From NCBI GenBank assembly GCA_020354025.1, contig CP070638.1, forward strand, positions 2,387,038 through 2,451,037: a stretch of DNA of 64,000 nt. The letters are read 5' to 3'. A model generated the notes under the pieces. That model did no database searches and was not told the DNA's origin. It saw only the letters and a program-made list of their open reading frames with translations. Position numbers and translations under genes: made by a program. Source of the DNA: Fidelibacterota bacterium (GTDB lineage: Bacteria; Fidelibacterota; Marinisomatia; SCGC-AAA003-L08; TS1B11). Numbering within the stretch: the stretch's first letter is position 1; every line of letters starts with the position of its first letter. Positions 26,009-35,469 of the stretch are shown piece after piece.

Positions 26009-28729
26009 ATGAGCAAAAGCAAATACGTATACTTCTTCGGTGATGGCAAGGCCGAGGGTTCTGCCGAGATGAGAGAGCTGCTTGGAGGCAAGGGGGCCAA
26101 CCTGGCCGAGATGGCCAGCATCGGCTTGCCAGTGCCTGCCGGATTTACGATTTCTACCGAAGTGTGCACCTATTTCAACGCACACGAGCGAACTTATCCT
26201 TCCACGCTTCAGGCTGAGGTGGACACCGCCATTAAACACACTGAGGAGCTAATGGGTCGGAGCTTCGGCGACCCGGAAGACCCTCTGCTGTTTTCTGGTA
26301 GGTCCGGCGCTCGCGCATCCATGCCAGGCATGATGGAAACCGTTCTTAATATTGGGCTTACTTCAAAAACGCTGCCAGGACTGGTCGCCCGCACCAATAA
26401 CGAACGCTTTGCCTGGGACTGCTACCGGCGGCTTATCACCATGTACAGCGATGTGGTTATGGAAAAGGCCGCCGGGATTAGCCCGCCTGAAGGCCAAGGT
26501 ATCCGCCAACAACTGGACCATCTGCTCGAAGAGTTGAAAAAGAATAAGGGCTACGATTTCGACTACCAACTCACAGCCGCCGATCTACAGCAGCTTACCA
26601 GCGATTATAAAACTAGGATCAAGGAAGTCCTGGGCAAAGCCTTCCCCGATGATCCCATGGAGCAGCTCTGGGGCAGTATTGGCGCCGTGTTCGCCTCGTG
26701 GGACGGTAAGCGCGCCGTTTCCTATCGCCGGATTGAGGGCATCCCTGATGACTGGGGTACGGCGGTAAACGTTCAGGCTATGGTGTTCGGCAACCTGGGC
26801 GAGGACTCCGCCACCGGAGTGGGTTTCACACGCAACCCGGCCACCGGCGAGGATGCCTTCTACGGCGAATGGCTCCCCAACGCCCAGGGCGAGGATGTTG
26901 TGGCCGGAATCCGCACACCCAATCCCCTTAACGAAGCCAGCCGCAACGAGGGCAATACCCTGCCATCCCTTGAGAAGCTGACACCGCAGTTATACGAGGA
27001 ACTGGCTGGCTACCGGGACACGCTGGAAAATCATTACACTGATATGCAGGACCTCGAGTTCACCATAGAAGATGGAACGCTCTACATGCTCCAGACACGG
27101 ACCGGCAAACGAAATGGGATGGCGGCCTTGCGCATGGCGGTAGAGATGTGCCAAGGCGGACTTATCGATAAAACCACGGCCCTGCGGCGCGTAAGACCCT
27201 CCCAGCTGGATGAGCTCCTGCACCCAATGGTGGATCCATTGGAGGAGCGCTCGCACAGGCCACTGGCCAAAGGCCTGCCTGCGGGGCCGGGCGGAGCCAC
27301 CGGCAAGATTGTTCTCACTCCCGACCGGGCTGAAGAATTGGCTGGAACCGGAGAAAAGGTCATTCTGGTCCGCACCGAGACCAGTCCTGAGGACGTACAT
27401 GGCATGCACGCCGCTGAGGCCATCCTTACCTCCAGGGGCGGTATGACCAGCCACGCTGCACTGGTGGCTCGCGGCTGGGGCAAGTGTTGCATCGTCGGCT
27501 GCTCCGCCCTAGAGATCAACATAGACCAGGCTGAAGTCCGGGTAGACGGCAACGTCTTCCATGAAGGCGACGTTGTTACCCTCAACGGAACTAAGGGGCT
27601 GGTATACCAGGGAGAGCTGCCCCTGATTGCCATCGATCCGGCAAAGAACGAACACCTCAAGATCTTCCTGGAGTGGTGTGATGAGACCCGCACCCTTGGT
27701 GTGAGGGCCAACGCCGACAGCCCGGAGGATGCGAATCAAGCCCGGAGTCTTGGTGCTGCTGGGATCGGTCTGGCCCGCACCGAGCACATGTTCTTCGAGC
27801 CCGAACGCATCAAGTTCGTGCGCCAGATGATCCTGGCGGATAATCCCGAACAGCGGCGCCAGGCTATTATGCAGCTGCTACCGTTCCAGAAGGGCGACTT
27901 TCGCGGCATTCTGTTGGCCATGGAAGGCCTGCCGGTGACCATCCGCTTGCTGGATCCCCCCCTGCACGAGTTCGTCCCCCACGAGGAGACCCAGCAAGTC
28001 GCCCTGGCCAAGGAAATGGGGCGCACGCCGGAAGAAATAAAGGCACGGGTGGAAGCCCTGGACGAGTTCAATCCCATGCTCGGGCACCGTGGTTGCCGGT
28101 TGGGTATTAGTTATCCGGAGATCACCGAAATGCAGGCCCGGGCTATCCTGGAGGCGGCGGCGGAGCTGGTCAAGGAAGGCAAAGACGCCCGCCCGGAGAT
28201 CATGGTACCGCTGGTGGGGCATTTCAAGGAACTGGTCGACCAGCGGGAGATTATCGAGAAGGTTTATGAAGAGGTACGGAAAACCATCGGTGAGATCCCC
28301 CACCTCGCTATCGGCACCATGATCGAGGTTCCCCGAGGCGCTATTACGGCCGATGAGATCGCCGGTGTGGCCGACTTCTTCAGCTTCGGCACCAACGACC
28401 TAACTCAGATGGGTTGTGGTTTCTCCCGGGACGATTCCGGTTCGTTCCTGCCCCACTACGTGGACACCGGCATTTACCCCGAGGATCCTTTCCAGAGCCT
28501 GGATCAGACCGGCGTCGGCGAGCTGGTACGGATAGCTGTCGAAAAGGGCCGCGGAGTGAAGCCGGATCTCAAGCTGGGCGTCTGCGGGGAACACGGCGGT
28601 GATCCCGACTCGGTGCATTTCTTCCATAAGGTGGGCCTGGACTACGTGAGCTGCTCGCCGTTCCGGGTGCCTGTAGCCCGTCTGGCAGCGGCCCAGGCGG
28701 CGCTGGAGTTCCGGCCGGAAGGAGACTGA
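26009..28729 (+). CDS. ppdK: Pyruvate, phosphate dikinase
   Basis: The enzyme (906 residues) interconverts pyruvate, ATP and phosphate with phosphoenolpyruvate, AMP and pyrophosphate. It has the complete three-domain form: an N-terminal ATP-grasp domain (GGKGANLAEM at about 27-36), the swivelling phosphohistidine domain with LTSRGGMTSHAAL carrying the catalytic His, and the PEP/pyruvate TIM barrel. The barrel has LGHRGCRLG, FSFGTNDLTQM and GVCGEHGGD. The start has a good AAAGGGAG site. In anaerobic or energy-limited bacteria it can replace pyruvate kinase. It is transcribed alone. Confidence 0.97.
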   Translation: MSKSKYVYFFGDGKAEGSAEMRELLGGKGANLAEMASIGLPVPAGFTISTEVCTYFNAHERTYPSTLQAEVDTAIKHTEELMGRSFGDPEDPLLFSGRSGARASMPGMMETVLNIGLTSKTLPGLVARTNNERFAWDCYRRLITMYSDVVMEKAAGISPPEGQGIRQQLDHLLEELKKNKGYDFDYQLTAADLQQLTSDYKTRIKEVLGKAFPDDPMEQLWGSIGAVFASWDGKRAVSYRRIEGIPDDWGTAVNVQAMVFGNLGEDSATGVGFTRNPATGEDAFYGEWLPNAQGEDVVAGIRTPNPLNEASRNEGNTLPSLEKLTPQLYEELAGYRDTLENHYTDMQDLEFTIEDGTLYMLQTRTGKRNGMAALRMAVEMCQGGLIDKTTALRRVRPSQLDELLHPMVDPLEERSHRPLAKGLPAGPGGATGKIVLTPDRAEELAGTGEKVILVRTETSPEDVHGMHAAEAILTSRGGMTSHAALVARGWGKCCIVGCSALEINIDQAEVRVDGNVFHEGDVVTLNGTKGLVYQGELPLIAIDPAKNEHLKIFLEWCDETRTLGVRANADSPEDANQARSLGAAGIGLARTEHMFFEPERIKFVRQMILADNPEQRRQAIMQLLPFQKGDFRGILLAMEGLPVTIRLLDPPLHEFVPHEETQQVALAKEMGRTPEEIKARVEALDEFNPMLGHRGCRLGISYPEITEMQARAILEAAAELVKEGKDARPEIMVPLVGHFKELVDQREIIEKVYEEVRKTIGEIPHLAIGTMIEVPRGAITADEIAGVADFFSFGTNDLTQMGCGFSRDDSGSFLPHYVDTGIYPEDPFQSLDQTGVGELVRIAVEKGRGVKPDLKLGVCGEHGGDPDSVHFFHKVGLDYVSCSPFRVPVARLAAAQAALEFRPEGD

Positions 28730-28760
28730 GGGCGGGCGAAACGCCGAATTCAAAGGGGAG

Positions 28761-28790
28761 AAAACCGCTAAGACGCAAAGGGCGCAGACG
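28761..28790 (+). repeat. Short CTAAGACGCAAAGGGCGC-type interspersed motif
   Basis: An A/G-rich segment just after ppdK contains CGCTAAGACGCAAAGGGCGC. Motifs of this style recur in intergenic regions of many environmental bacterial genomes. Only one copy is present in this window, so I record it as a possible repeat. Confidence 0.3.
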
Positions 28791-28996
28791 GGATCTAGCG
28801 CGAACAAGCAGGGGAACGGCGAATCGTGCTCTGGTCCCAATATGTCCCTTTATTAGACTACTATCCGCCTAGGAGCCCAACGAAGGGACGCCAGAACTAC
28901 AAAGGGCAGGATAAGAATATAGCTTCGGCTCAGGCTGGGGAAGTCTTATACATTCTATAATAGCTGGGTTTCGAAGGGATCGTGGTCATCTCATCC

Positions 28997-29785
28997 CTAT
29001 CCTGATAGCTTAAGGCCTGCAACGATCGCAAACACGGCAGCATCAGCCAGGACGTGAGCAACTACTGGTGCCAGCATGCCCCGCGCCCGCTGACGAATCA
29101 GCCCGAGCATAACCCCATAGATAAACGTCATCCCGACACCCCATACACCACTTGGCAGCGCGCCGGGATGATAATGCATCACACCAAACAGCGCTGCCTG
29201 GATCAACACTACGGGCATTCCAGCGCCTAGAGCGCTCTCAAGCGACTGCATGAGGATGCCGCGAAACACAGACTCCTCCATTACGGCGTTCAGGATGGCA
29301 AAGCATAGGCCCGCAACCGGAAGTAATACAATCGGCACTTCCGGCAGAAGTTCGAAGAATGGTGTCAGGTCGGGCTCGGTAAAGAAGTACCATAGTAGCA
29401 GACCTGCGCCGGAGAGCAGGACGGTTGCGAGTACCAGTAACCGGATATCCACCCCCTTGCGGCCCTGGCCTATCCATAGCAAAGAATTCCGTAGGCTCGG
29501 CACAGTCCATACAAAACCGGCATATACGACTAGCGGCAAAAGCATATGGAAAGGCCACTCGAGACCGGGTATTATCGCGTAGGTGAGTATCCACAGCAGC
29601 GAAAGAAGGGACATGTGGACCGCCTGCATCTGTCGGAACCACGCAGCTGCTGATACCAGAAGCGCAGCTGTGAACAACAGCGAACCATTTAATTCATAGG
29701 AGAATAGCAGAAAGACCAGCAGTAGCGCGGCAGTAGCCAGGATAATTGCCGATCCGGCGATAGTTGACCGGGGTGGTGTAATCAC
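28997..29785 (-). CDS. CPBP-family intramembrane metalloprotease (CAAX/Abi type)
   Basis: The 262-residue protein has about eight hydrophobic helices. The CPBP motifs are present: EESVFRG (EExxxR) at about 171-177, an FGVMHYHPG segment with His about 40 residues later, and a final HVLAD His. These are the glutamate and histidine residues of the Rce1-like intramembrane protease active site. Bacterial members cut or modify membrane proteins, or give immunity to secreted peptides; the target here is unknown. It lies downstream of the motor operon terminator on the same strand and is probably a separate unit. Confidence 0.85.
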   Translation of the reverse strand: MITPPRSTIAGSAIILATAALLLVFLLFSYELNGSLLFTAALLVSAAAWFRQMQAVHMSLLSLLWILTYAIIPGLEWPFHMLLPLVVYAGFVWTVPSLRNSLLWIGQGRKGVDIRLLVLATVLLSGAGLLLWYFFTEPDLTPFFELLPEVPIVLLPVAGLCFAILNAVMEESVFRGILMQSLESALGAGMPVVLIQAALFGVMHYHPGALPSGVWGVGMTFIYGVMLGLIRQRARGMLAPVVAHVLADAAVFAIVAGLKLSG

Positions 29786-29865
29786 ATTTTGCTTAATACT
29801 GGAAATACATCCCCCATTTTGCCTGCAGGCAATTTACAGGTACTCCAGATCCAGAACGAAAAAAT

Positions 29866-29885
29866 GGCCGGGAAAATACCCGGCC
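29866..29885 (-). terminator. Rho-independent terminator of the motor operon
   Basis: Perfect arms GGCCGGG and CCCGGCC enclose a 6-base loop. On the minus strand the hairpin is followed by ATTTTTTC. It lies 34 bases past the fliG stop and marks the end of the seven-gene operon; on the plus strand it is followed by TTTATAAAA. Confidence 0.88.
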
Positions 29886-29918
29886 TTTATAAAAACTATT
29901 TCGACAAACTTCTAGGTT

Positions 29919-30836
29919 CTATTCCACCATCTCCCCGCTCAGGATGTCGGCTATGTTGATTTCTCCCGAGTCCTGCAACTTGCGGACCTCCTCCATGACC
30001 GTCCGCCGGGCTTCACCGACCTCCCGCTTGGAAAGGGCTCCCTCTACCGGTTCGAACATGGCCTGTTTCTTGGATGGCAGTACCTTAAGAGCCTGTTCCA
30101 CCGTCTCCTCATCAAATCCCTTAACGGCACGAGCGAGGACATCCAGGTCCACCGCGTTAAGGACATCCCTGAGAACCGTATCCGGCAGCTGGAAAACATC
30201 ATCGAAGGTGAGGTAGAAACGCTTGACCTCCTTGTACAGCTCCGGATTGTCCTGGCTGAGCTTGTCCATTAACAGGTCGGCCTGCTCCAGGGTCATCTGT
30301 CCCAGCATACCGGCTAGCTTCTCACCACCGCCGCGCTCAAACTCCGATGCCTTCGGCAGGTAGCGTGCTTTCTCCTGCAGATCAGCGGCTACGGTCGCTA
30401 CAGCTTCCAGGTTCAGGGCATCAGTGTCGCCCAGCTCTATGAGGGCTTCAATACGCTGATCATGATCAAGACGCTCGTAGACCTTCATCTGCCGCTCACC
30501 TTCCAACTGGGCTAGAACGATACCCATGATCGTGGGGGATTCTGCCAGGATCAGGTAAGCGACCTGCTCATCCGACAGTTTTTCTAGGAAAGCGAACGGT
30601 TTTCGCGAATCACCCGTGGATTCCTTGAACTTCTCTGTCAGGAAACTGAAGTAATACTCTTCCAGTACGGCTTTTTTTACCTTAAACGGTACGCTCGTCA
30701 GCTCCCGCGCCCGAACCCTGATTTTACGCAGATCGGTGTCACTGAGCTCCTTGAAAACGGTTACAGCCAGGCCGTCACCCAGGACCTGGAACAGGATGGC
30801 GGACTTATCGAGACCTGATAAAGCGGTATATTCCAT
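29919..30836 (-). CDS. fliG: FliG-like rotor (switch) protein
   Basis: FliG forms the torque-bearing ring under the flagellar MS ring. This 305-residue protein, slightly shorter than the usual 330, matches along its length. It has the LSGLDKSAILFQVLGD N-terminal domain that binds FliF, a middle domain with a variant EHPQT-type motif (ESPTIMGIVLAQL) and a C-terminal domain with VLPSKKQAMF. The charged torque helix region is SKREVGEARRTVMEEVRKL, followed by GEINIADIL. It is last in the operon, 3 bases after the FliF-like gene, and no fliH or fliI follows. It should transmit force from MotAB to the FliF-like protein. Confidence 0.9.
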   Translation of the reverse strand: MEYTALSGLDKSAILFQVLGDGLAVTVFKELSDTDLRKIRVRARELTSVPFKVKKAVLEEYYFSFLTEKFKESTGDSRKPFAFLEKLSDEQVAYLILAESPTIMGIVLAQLEGERQMKVYERLDHDQRIEALIELGDTDALNLEAVATVAADLQEKARYLPKASEFERGGGEKLAGMLGQMTLEQADLLMDKLSQDNPELYKEVKRFYLTFDDVFQLPDTVLRDVLNAVDLDVLARAVKGFDEETVEQALKVLPSKKQAMFEPVEGALSKREVGEARRTVMEEVRKLQDSGEINIADILSGEMVE

Positions 30837-30839
30837 ATA

Positions 30840-32570
30840 CTAGGACTCCTTTTCCTCTCCCTCTTGCAAGGCCGCGGTGGCGCCTGAAGCCCCCTCTTCT
30901 TCAGAAGTACCCGCCTCCTCCGGTGCTGCGCTCTCCTGCTGGAGCCAGTTACTAATGATGCGCGTGGCTGATTCCGGCCGGCCGACACTCATGGAAACCA
31001 CCGACTGTCGGATGGATTTAACTTCCGAACGTAGAACGTCGGGATCATCTTCTACCTGGCTGGGAACGGGTTCTGCAGCCGGGGCAGGACTTACTACTTC
31101 GGCTTCAGCAGCTGCGGTAGCCTCCCCCTCTTTGGGTGCCGCTTCTTTCTCCTTGGGAGCTGCTTTTGCCTTTTCGGGCTTGGCTTCCTCAGCAGCTTCT
31201 TCCGGCTTGATTTTCTTCTTGGCCTTCTTATGCGGTGCCGCGGCGGGACGAGGCGCTGGTCTGCGGCGTGGATAGGGCGGTGGGCCGGGATAGACCATCC
31301 TTACCGGGGCCGCCTGAGTACGGCTGCGCCCGACAACTAAAACGACTGCGATGATAACCAGAAGCACCAGCAGGACCAATCCCACTATCAGAAGTGCATT
31401 CCCTCCCAGTGCACTTAGGCCTTGCGCTTGAGGCTGTTCCTGTTCCCTCGTGAGGGCCGCCTCGATCTGAGCCTGGAGCCGCTCCTTCTCGGCCTCAAAG
31501 GCCAGGCGCATGGCGCTCAGCGAATCCTCCAGGGAAGCGGCCTGTAGTGAAAGGATGTCCTGCTCATCGGGAGGGAGCCGGCCTGATGTGAGGTCCTTAC
31601 GCATCTCGTCAATCTGGGTGAGGAGTGCCTCCTGAAGTCTGGTGTTACCTTCTTCACGTGATTGCTGCAGGAAAATGAGGTCCTTGGCGCGTTCATTTTG
31701 CACCTGGGCCAGGTCGGCCAGGGCCTGCTTGCGCTCTTCCTCGGACCGCTGCAAGTACTCCAGCTCCCGCTCGCGCAGCTCCTTCATGAGCTCTTCGTTG
31801 CGGGCCTGGGCTTCCTGGAGTTTCTCCTGCAGTGCTTCGGTCTGTTGGATCTGGACTTGAGTAACTGGGATACCGGTGTCGGCCAGATGCGGTGTAGGGC
31901 GGCGATCCTTGAAAGAGGCCGTAGTAATGGAGAGCATGTCACCGCGGTCACGGTCAAAGCGTGACGCTACGAGCGCCACTTGGCGCACATTTTCAATGAT
32001 CTGGGGGGAGACACCATCTTCCAGGATAATGCTGATAGCCATGGACTTGATACTGGGCAGGCCGCCAGCGGTTTCGGTTGTCTCGGTGATCTCTGCCGCG
32101 CCGGCAGCCGGCTCTTCTTCAATTGCCGCTGCTTCCTCCGGTAGTGCGGATTCAGTCTCATCCAGCGGACGCAACGGCTCGCCTTCCTCAACCTCTACGT
32201 CCGGGAAGCCCGGTATCGGGAATGGATTAGTTACGGTCTCCCGGGCACGCTCAGCATCAGCGCCTAACCCGGCGCCTTCCAGCTCGCCGCCAATAGCCGC
32301 CGGATCATCACCCCTGACCAAACGCCCGTCAGCAGTGCGATAAACCTTTTCCACCTGACGGGCCGGAGTAAAGGCCAGCTCAACTTTGACATCTACAACA
32401 AACCGGGATTCATCCAGAATCTTGGATATCGCGCTAGTGACTCTCTGCTGGATCGTGTTTTCCAGCAGGAGCTTCTGGGACAGATAGCCCGATTCCTGGC
32501 TCCTGACTAGGGGAGCGAGTCCCATCAGGACTAGAAGTATGATAGGGAACGTTGCTGTGCGTAGACGCAT
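30840..32570 (-). CDS. FliF-like MS-ring protein of reduced, altered architecture
   Basis: The 576-residue protein has an N-terminal hydrophobic signal or anchor (6-22). Two segments then resemble the FliF C-terminal ring-building region: 34-68 (QQRVTSAISKILDESRFVV, VELAF) and 172-222 (MAISIILEDGVSPQIIENV, RGDMLSITTASF), separated by a variable acidic stretch. A long coiled coil (about 235-375) and one transmembrane helix (388-414) come next. A Pro/Lys/Ala-rich cytoplasmic linker follows, and then a C-terminal segment (about 530-546, GRPESATRIISNWLQQE) like the FliG-binding helix of FliF. The usual N-terminal ring domains (RBM1, RBM2) are missing. It lies between motB and fliG, so an MS-ring role that binds FliG is the natural reading. 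Confidence 0.75.
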   Translation of the reverse strand: MRLRTATFPIILLVLMGLAPLVRSQESGYLSQKLLLENTIQQRVTSAISKILDESRFVVDVKVELAFTPARQVEKVYRTADGRLVRGDDPAAIGGELEGAGLGADAERARETVTNPFPIPGFPDVEVEEGEPLRPLDETESALPEEAAAIEEEPAAGAAEITETTETAGGLPSIKSMAISIILEDGVSPQIIENVRQVALVASRFDRDRGDMLSITTASFKDRRPTPHLADTGIPVTQVQIQQTEALQEKLQEAQARNEELMKELRERELEYLQRSEEERKQALADLAQVQNERAKDLIFLQQSREEGNTRLQEALLTQIDEMRKDLTSGRLPPDEQDILSLQAASLEDSLSAMRLAFEAEKERLQAQIEAALTREQEQPQAQGLSALGGNALLIVGLVLLVLLVIIAVVLVVGRSRTQAAPVRMVYPGPPPYPRRRPAPRPAAAPHKKAKKKIKPEEAAEEAKPEKAKAAPKEKEAAPKEGEATAAAEAEVVSPAPAAEPVPSQVEDDPDVLRSEVKSIRQSVVSMSVGRPESATRIISNWLQQESAAPEEAGTSEEEGASGATAALQEGEEKES

Positions 32571-32588
32571 CAGGGACTCCTGTAATGG

Positions 32589-33296
32589 TTAGCCAATAGA
32601 AAGGAAAGTGATTTCCACCCGACGGTTTTGCGATTGTAGTTCAGGGGAACTGTTTCCGGCCTGCACATCCTCTTCGGTCACACCAATCCTGGTATCGGCC
32701 CAGTTGGTGCCAGCGGGGACCCATTCGGCAAAGCCCACCGCCCGGAGCTTGCCTCCCGGCACGCCTCTTTCAATACAGTACCTGACCACACTGGCTGCCC
32801 GCGCAGCCGACAGCTCCCAATTGGAGGGATATCTATCAGTCCAGGCCTCGGGAATAGGCAGATTATCCGTATGACCTTCTACGGCGATGGGAAACCTAGT
32901 GCCCCGGTCCATCATGATGGGGATGATGCTGTTGAGAAAGGGGTATATCACCGACTTGAGGTCGGCACTGCCGGACTCAAAGGCGAAGCGGCTGTCAATG
33001 GTGATGCTGGTCCCTTTCGGGCTGTGGGTGACCTCGGCAACATCCTGCATCTGCGTCTGCTCGATGGCCTCTAGGACCTCATCCCGGATCTGACTCTGGG
33101 TCTTGATTTGCCGCCTTTCTGCTCGCGCTCCCGTCGCATTTTCCTGCATGGCGGCCGCCATGTCGGCGATTTTTACAGGGTCCAGCGAGGACATGGAGAA
33201 AAGCAGAACGAAAAAGGTCATCAAGAGGGTCATCATGTCAGCGAAGGTCGCAAAGTACTCTGGTAAGCCTTCATCTTCTCGTTTCTTGATAGCCAT
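32589..33296 (-). CDS. motB: MotB-like stator protein with OmpA peptidoglycan-binding domain
   Basis: The 235-residue protein has one N-terminal transmembrane helix (about 15-36). The helix begins with TFADMMTLLMTFFVLLF, and Asp20 is at the position of the ion-carrying aspartate essential in MotB/PomB. A linker follows (about 45-85), then an OmpA-like domain with VEGHTDNLPIP, NWELSAARA and a final SQNRRVEIT, which grips peptidoglycan. With MotA it forms an ion channel that drives rotation. The linker is short. Start and spacing (9 bases after motA) support coupled expression. Confidence 0.93.
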   Translation of the reverse strand: MAIKKREDEGLPEYFATFADMMTLLMTFFVLLFSMSSLDPVKIADMAAAMQENATGARAERRQIKTQSQIRDEVLEAIEQTQMQDVAEVTHSPKGTSITIDSRFAFESGSADLKSVIYPFLNSIIPIMMDRGTRFPIAVEGHTDNLPIPEAWTDRYPSNWELSAARAASVVRYCIERGVPGGKLRAVGFAEWVPAGTNWADTRIGVTEEDVQAGNSSPELQSQNRRVEITFLSIG

Positions 33297-33305
33297 AATA
33301 GACTC

Positions 33306-34115
33306 CTATGCTCCTGCTCCAGGTTCCGCCCTCTTCCACTCTCGGGGTGGAATAAAGGAATTGATCTTCTCGCGCACGATCAGCGGATGTTTCTTCATCT
33401 GTAGTAGGCAGACCCCTTCAGTGATCATGTTCTGCTGGGTGCTCTTGGTTATGATCTGGCTAAGGAGCTTTTCAGCCATAGGCAGGAAGATCAGGTTGGC
33501 AAACAACGCCCCGTAGAAAGTAGTGATCAGGGCCGTGGCCATACCGCTGCCTATAGCGCCGGCCATGTCCGCACCGCCACCCTCAGCACCCATGCCCTTG
33601 AGCATGAATACCAGGCCGATTAGTGTGCCAATTATGCCGAAGGCCGGTGAGAATTTACCCATAGCTTTGAGCAGGTTGGCTTCCGTCGTTTCCCTCTCCT
33701 CACGGTATTCAACCCGGGTCCCCAGGATGTCGCGAATCTCTTCAACCGAATAACCATCCACTACCATTTGAAGACCGTCTTTCAGAAAATAATTTCTAAC
33801 ATTATCAAGGGCGTCTTCCAGATCCTTGGGCCCTTTGCGGGCTACCGTGCCCATATCAACGATCTCGTCAACTAGGGGTCCCAGCTCTTCTCTCCCACCT
33901 TTGAAAACCGCACCCATGATCGTCATTATCCGTAGAACCTCCTTTAGCGGGAATGCGATAGCCGTTGCCGCCAGAGTCCCTCCGATGACGATCATGAATG
34001 ACATCAATTCTACGAATACGACGGGATTAGTTTGCGTATCGCCTGCCTGCATGAAGATGGCACCCCCTACCAGACCGACCCCAACAACAAAACCAAGAAT
34101 AGTTGCAAAATCCAT
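33306..34115 (-). CDS. motA: MotA-like stator protein
   Basis: The 269-residue protein has four transmembrane helices (about 5-23, 33-55, 152-175 and 185-208). The cytoplasmic loop between helices 2 and 3 holds the charged segment that pushes on FliG (around EELGPLVDEIVDM and RVEYREERE). The conserved SPAFGIIGTLIGLV segment carries the proline important for torque, and TFYGALFANL follows. Length and motifs match the MotA/PomA group rather than the ExbB or TolQ proteins, which have three helices. It is the fourth gene of the operon. Confidence 0.93.
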   Translation of the reverse strand: MDFATILGFVVGVGLVGGAIFMQAGDTQTNPVVFVELMSFMIVIGGTLAATAIAFPLKEVLRIMTIMGAVFKGGREELGPLVDEIVDMGTVARKGPKDLEDALDNVRNYFLKDGLQMVVDGYSVEEIRDILGTRVEYREERETTEANLLKAMGKFSPAFGIIGTLIGLVFMLKGMGAEGGGADMAGAIGSGMATALITTFYGALFANLIFLPMAEKLLSQIITKSTQQNMITEGVCLLQMKKHPLIVREKINSFIPPREWKRAEPGAGA

Positions 34116-34124
34116 ATGACCCCG

Positions 34125-35462
34125 CTACTGTATTTTAAGCGATGTTGTTTTTATGCGACCCTCTTTTAATCCCCGGAGTATGTTGCGGACATCATCATAT
34201 TCCGGATCGAGCTTCAATGCCAGGTTCCAATTAATCGTGGCACGCTGCACATCACCCAACTTGAAATATATTGAACCCCGGCGGGCATATGCAATGGCTA
34301 GATCAGGGTTGAGCTGGATAGCCATCTCCACCTCTTGAAGCGCATCCCGGTAGTTCCCCTCGTAGTAGTGCTGGAGAGATGATGAAAGGTGTCGCATGGT
34401 GTAATTGATGTTTGATTTCATCATCTGAATACGCAGTTGCATGTTGCGTACTGAATCAGCCAGGAACACACCCATCTGTTCGAGCATGGCCACCTGGCTG
34501 GAAAGGTTGTCGATCTCGAAGGTGGCTATACGTAGCGAGTCGCGCAGGGATGCCAGCCGAAAGTCCGCTGCCTGTAGCGTGGAATCCAGTTGGCGTGTCA
34601 GAAGTGCCTCCTGCTCATCGGGTTCAATCCTTGGCCCCATAGCCGCAACTTCACCCTCCGCCTCACTGACTGACGGCTTCCTCCCAAGGCGCGGCACGGA
34701 TAGATCCAATCCTACAACCATCGCCGGCGCAATAATACTATCCACTGCACTACCGAACTGTGGCAGGTTCTCAACGTGCACAAAACCTACCTGGAGACGA
34801 TAGTCGGAAGTAATGGGGATGCGGATGCCGACGTTGATCCCGCTACCGTCAAACTCACCAATTACATCCAGGCCGCCCCGGCTGGCAAACAGAGGCGTCT
34901 TTAACAGGAAACCGGCATAAACTCCAAGCTTCAAGGAGGTGTCAACACCCGCCGCAGCTCCTGCCAAGGCACCGGTGCCAAAGCCCATGTAGGAATTCAG
35001 CAAATAGCTCCCCACCTTCTGCTCGCTGGAAATCACGCCGAGAAAAGATAGCAGGTCAGAGTCCATCTCCAGTTTGCCGTCGGACTGGCTCAGGACAATG
35101 TCCTGCAAGCCGAAGGAGAAGCTGATGTTCCCATAGGACCATAATCGCTGCTGCAGGTGGAAACCGATCTCTGTAGTAGTGTCAATAGCTGATACTGCCG
35201 ACATACCCAGACGCAGGTTCCGGGACATTTCCGAGTCAAAATAGACGCCGTTGGCACTGCTGTAGGGTGAAACGTTTACTACTTCAGTGACAAAGCCCGC
35301 GCTGAACAGATAGGGCGAGCGGACAACTGAGCTCAAGGGAATCCGCATCATGGCTCCCGGCCGGCTGTAGGACAACCGTGAAACACCCTCAGCTGACTCC
35401 CATGCCAGGGCGACTAAAACGGTGAATAAAACGACCAATCGGTATCTACAGGATTTGTACAT
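34125..35462 (-). CDS. Outer-membrane barrel protein with coiled coil and TPR tail
   Basis: The 445-residue protein has a signal peptide (about 1-26). A barrel-like N-terminal half follows (about 27-265), with alternating strands and glycine-rich turns (for example LGVYAGFLLKTP and GSGINVGIRIPITSDYRLQVGF). It resembles the PorV/UPF0164 type. A coiled coil comes next (about 285-355), then two TPR-like repeats (about 365-430; YYEGNYRDALQEVEMAIQLN and later ATINWNLALKLDP). This combination would place a periplasmic protein-binding arm on the outer membrane. It lies directly before motA with 9 bases between, so it is likely an outer-membrane partner of the motor. Confidence 0.78.
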   Translation of the reverse strand: MYKSCRYRLVVLFTVLVALAWESAEGVSRLSYSRPGAMMRIPLSSVVRSPYLFSAGFVTEVVNVSPYSSANGVYFDSEMSRNLRLGMSAVSAIDTTTEIGFHLQQRLWSYGNISFSFGLQDIVLSQSDGKLEMDSDLLSFLGVISSEQKVGSYLLNSYMGFGTGALAGAAAGVDTSLKLGVYAGFLLKTPLFASRGGLDVIGEFDGSGINVGIRIPITSDYRLQVGFVHVENLPQFGSAVDSIIAPAMVVGLDLSVPRLGRKPSVSEAEGEVAAMGPRIEPDEQEALLTRQLDSTLQAADFRLASLRDSLRIATFEIDNLSSQVAMLEQMGVFLADSVRNMQLRIQMMKSNINYTMRHLSSSLQHYYEGNYRDALQEVEMAIQLNPDLAIAYARRGSIYFKLGDVQRATINWNLALKLDPEYDDVRNILRGLKEGRIKTTSLKIQ

Positions 35463-35469
35463 ATTTTAT

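Noticed and set aside
33306-34115. MotA as an ExbB/TolQ-type protein
   Set aside because: Four helices, the SPAFGIIGTLIG motif and a large charged loop fit MotA; ExbB and TolQ have three helices. MotB and FliG partners support this.
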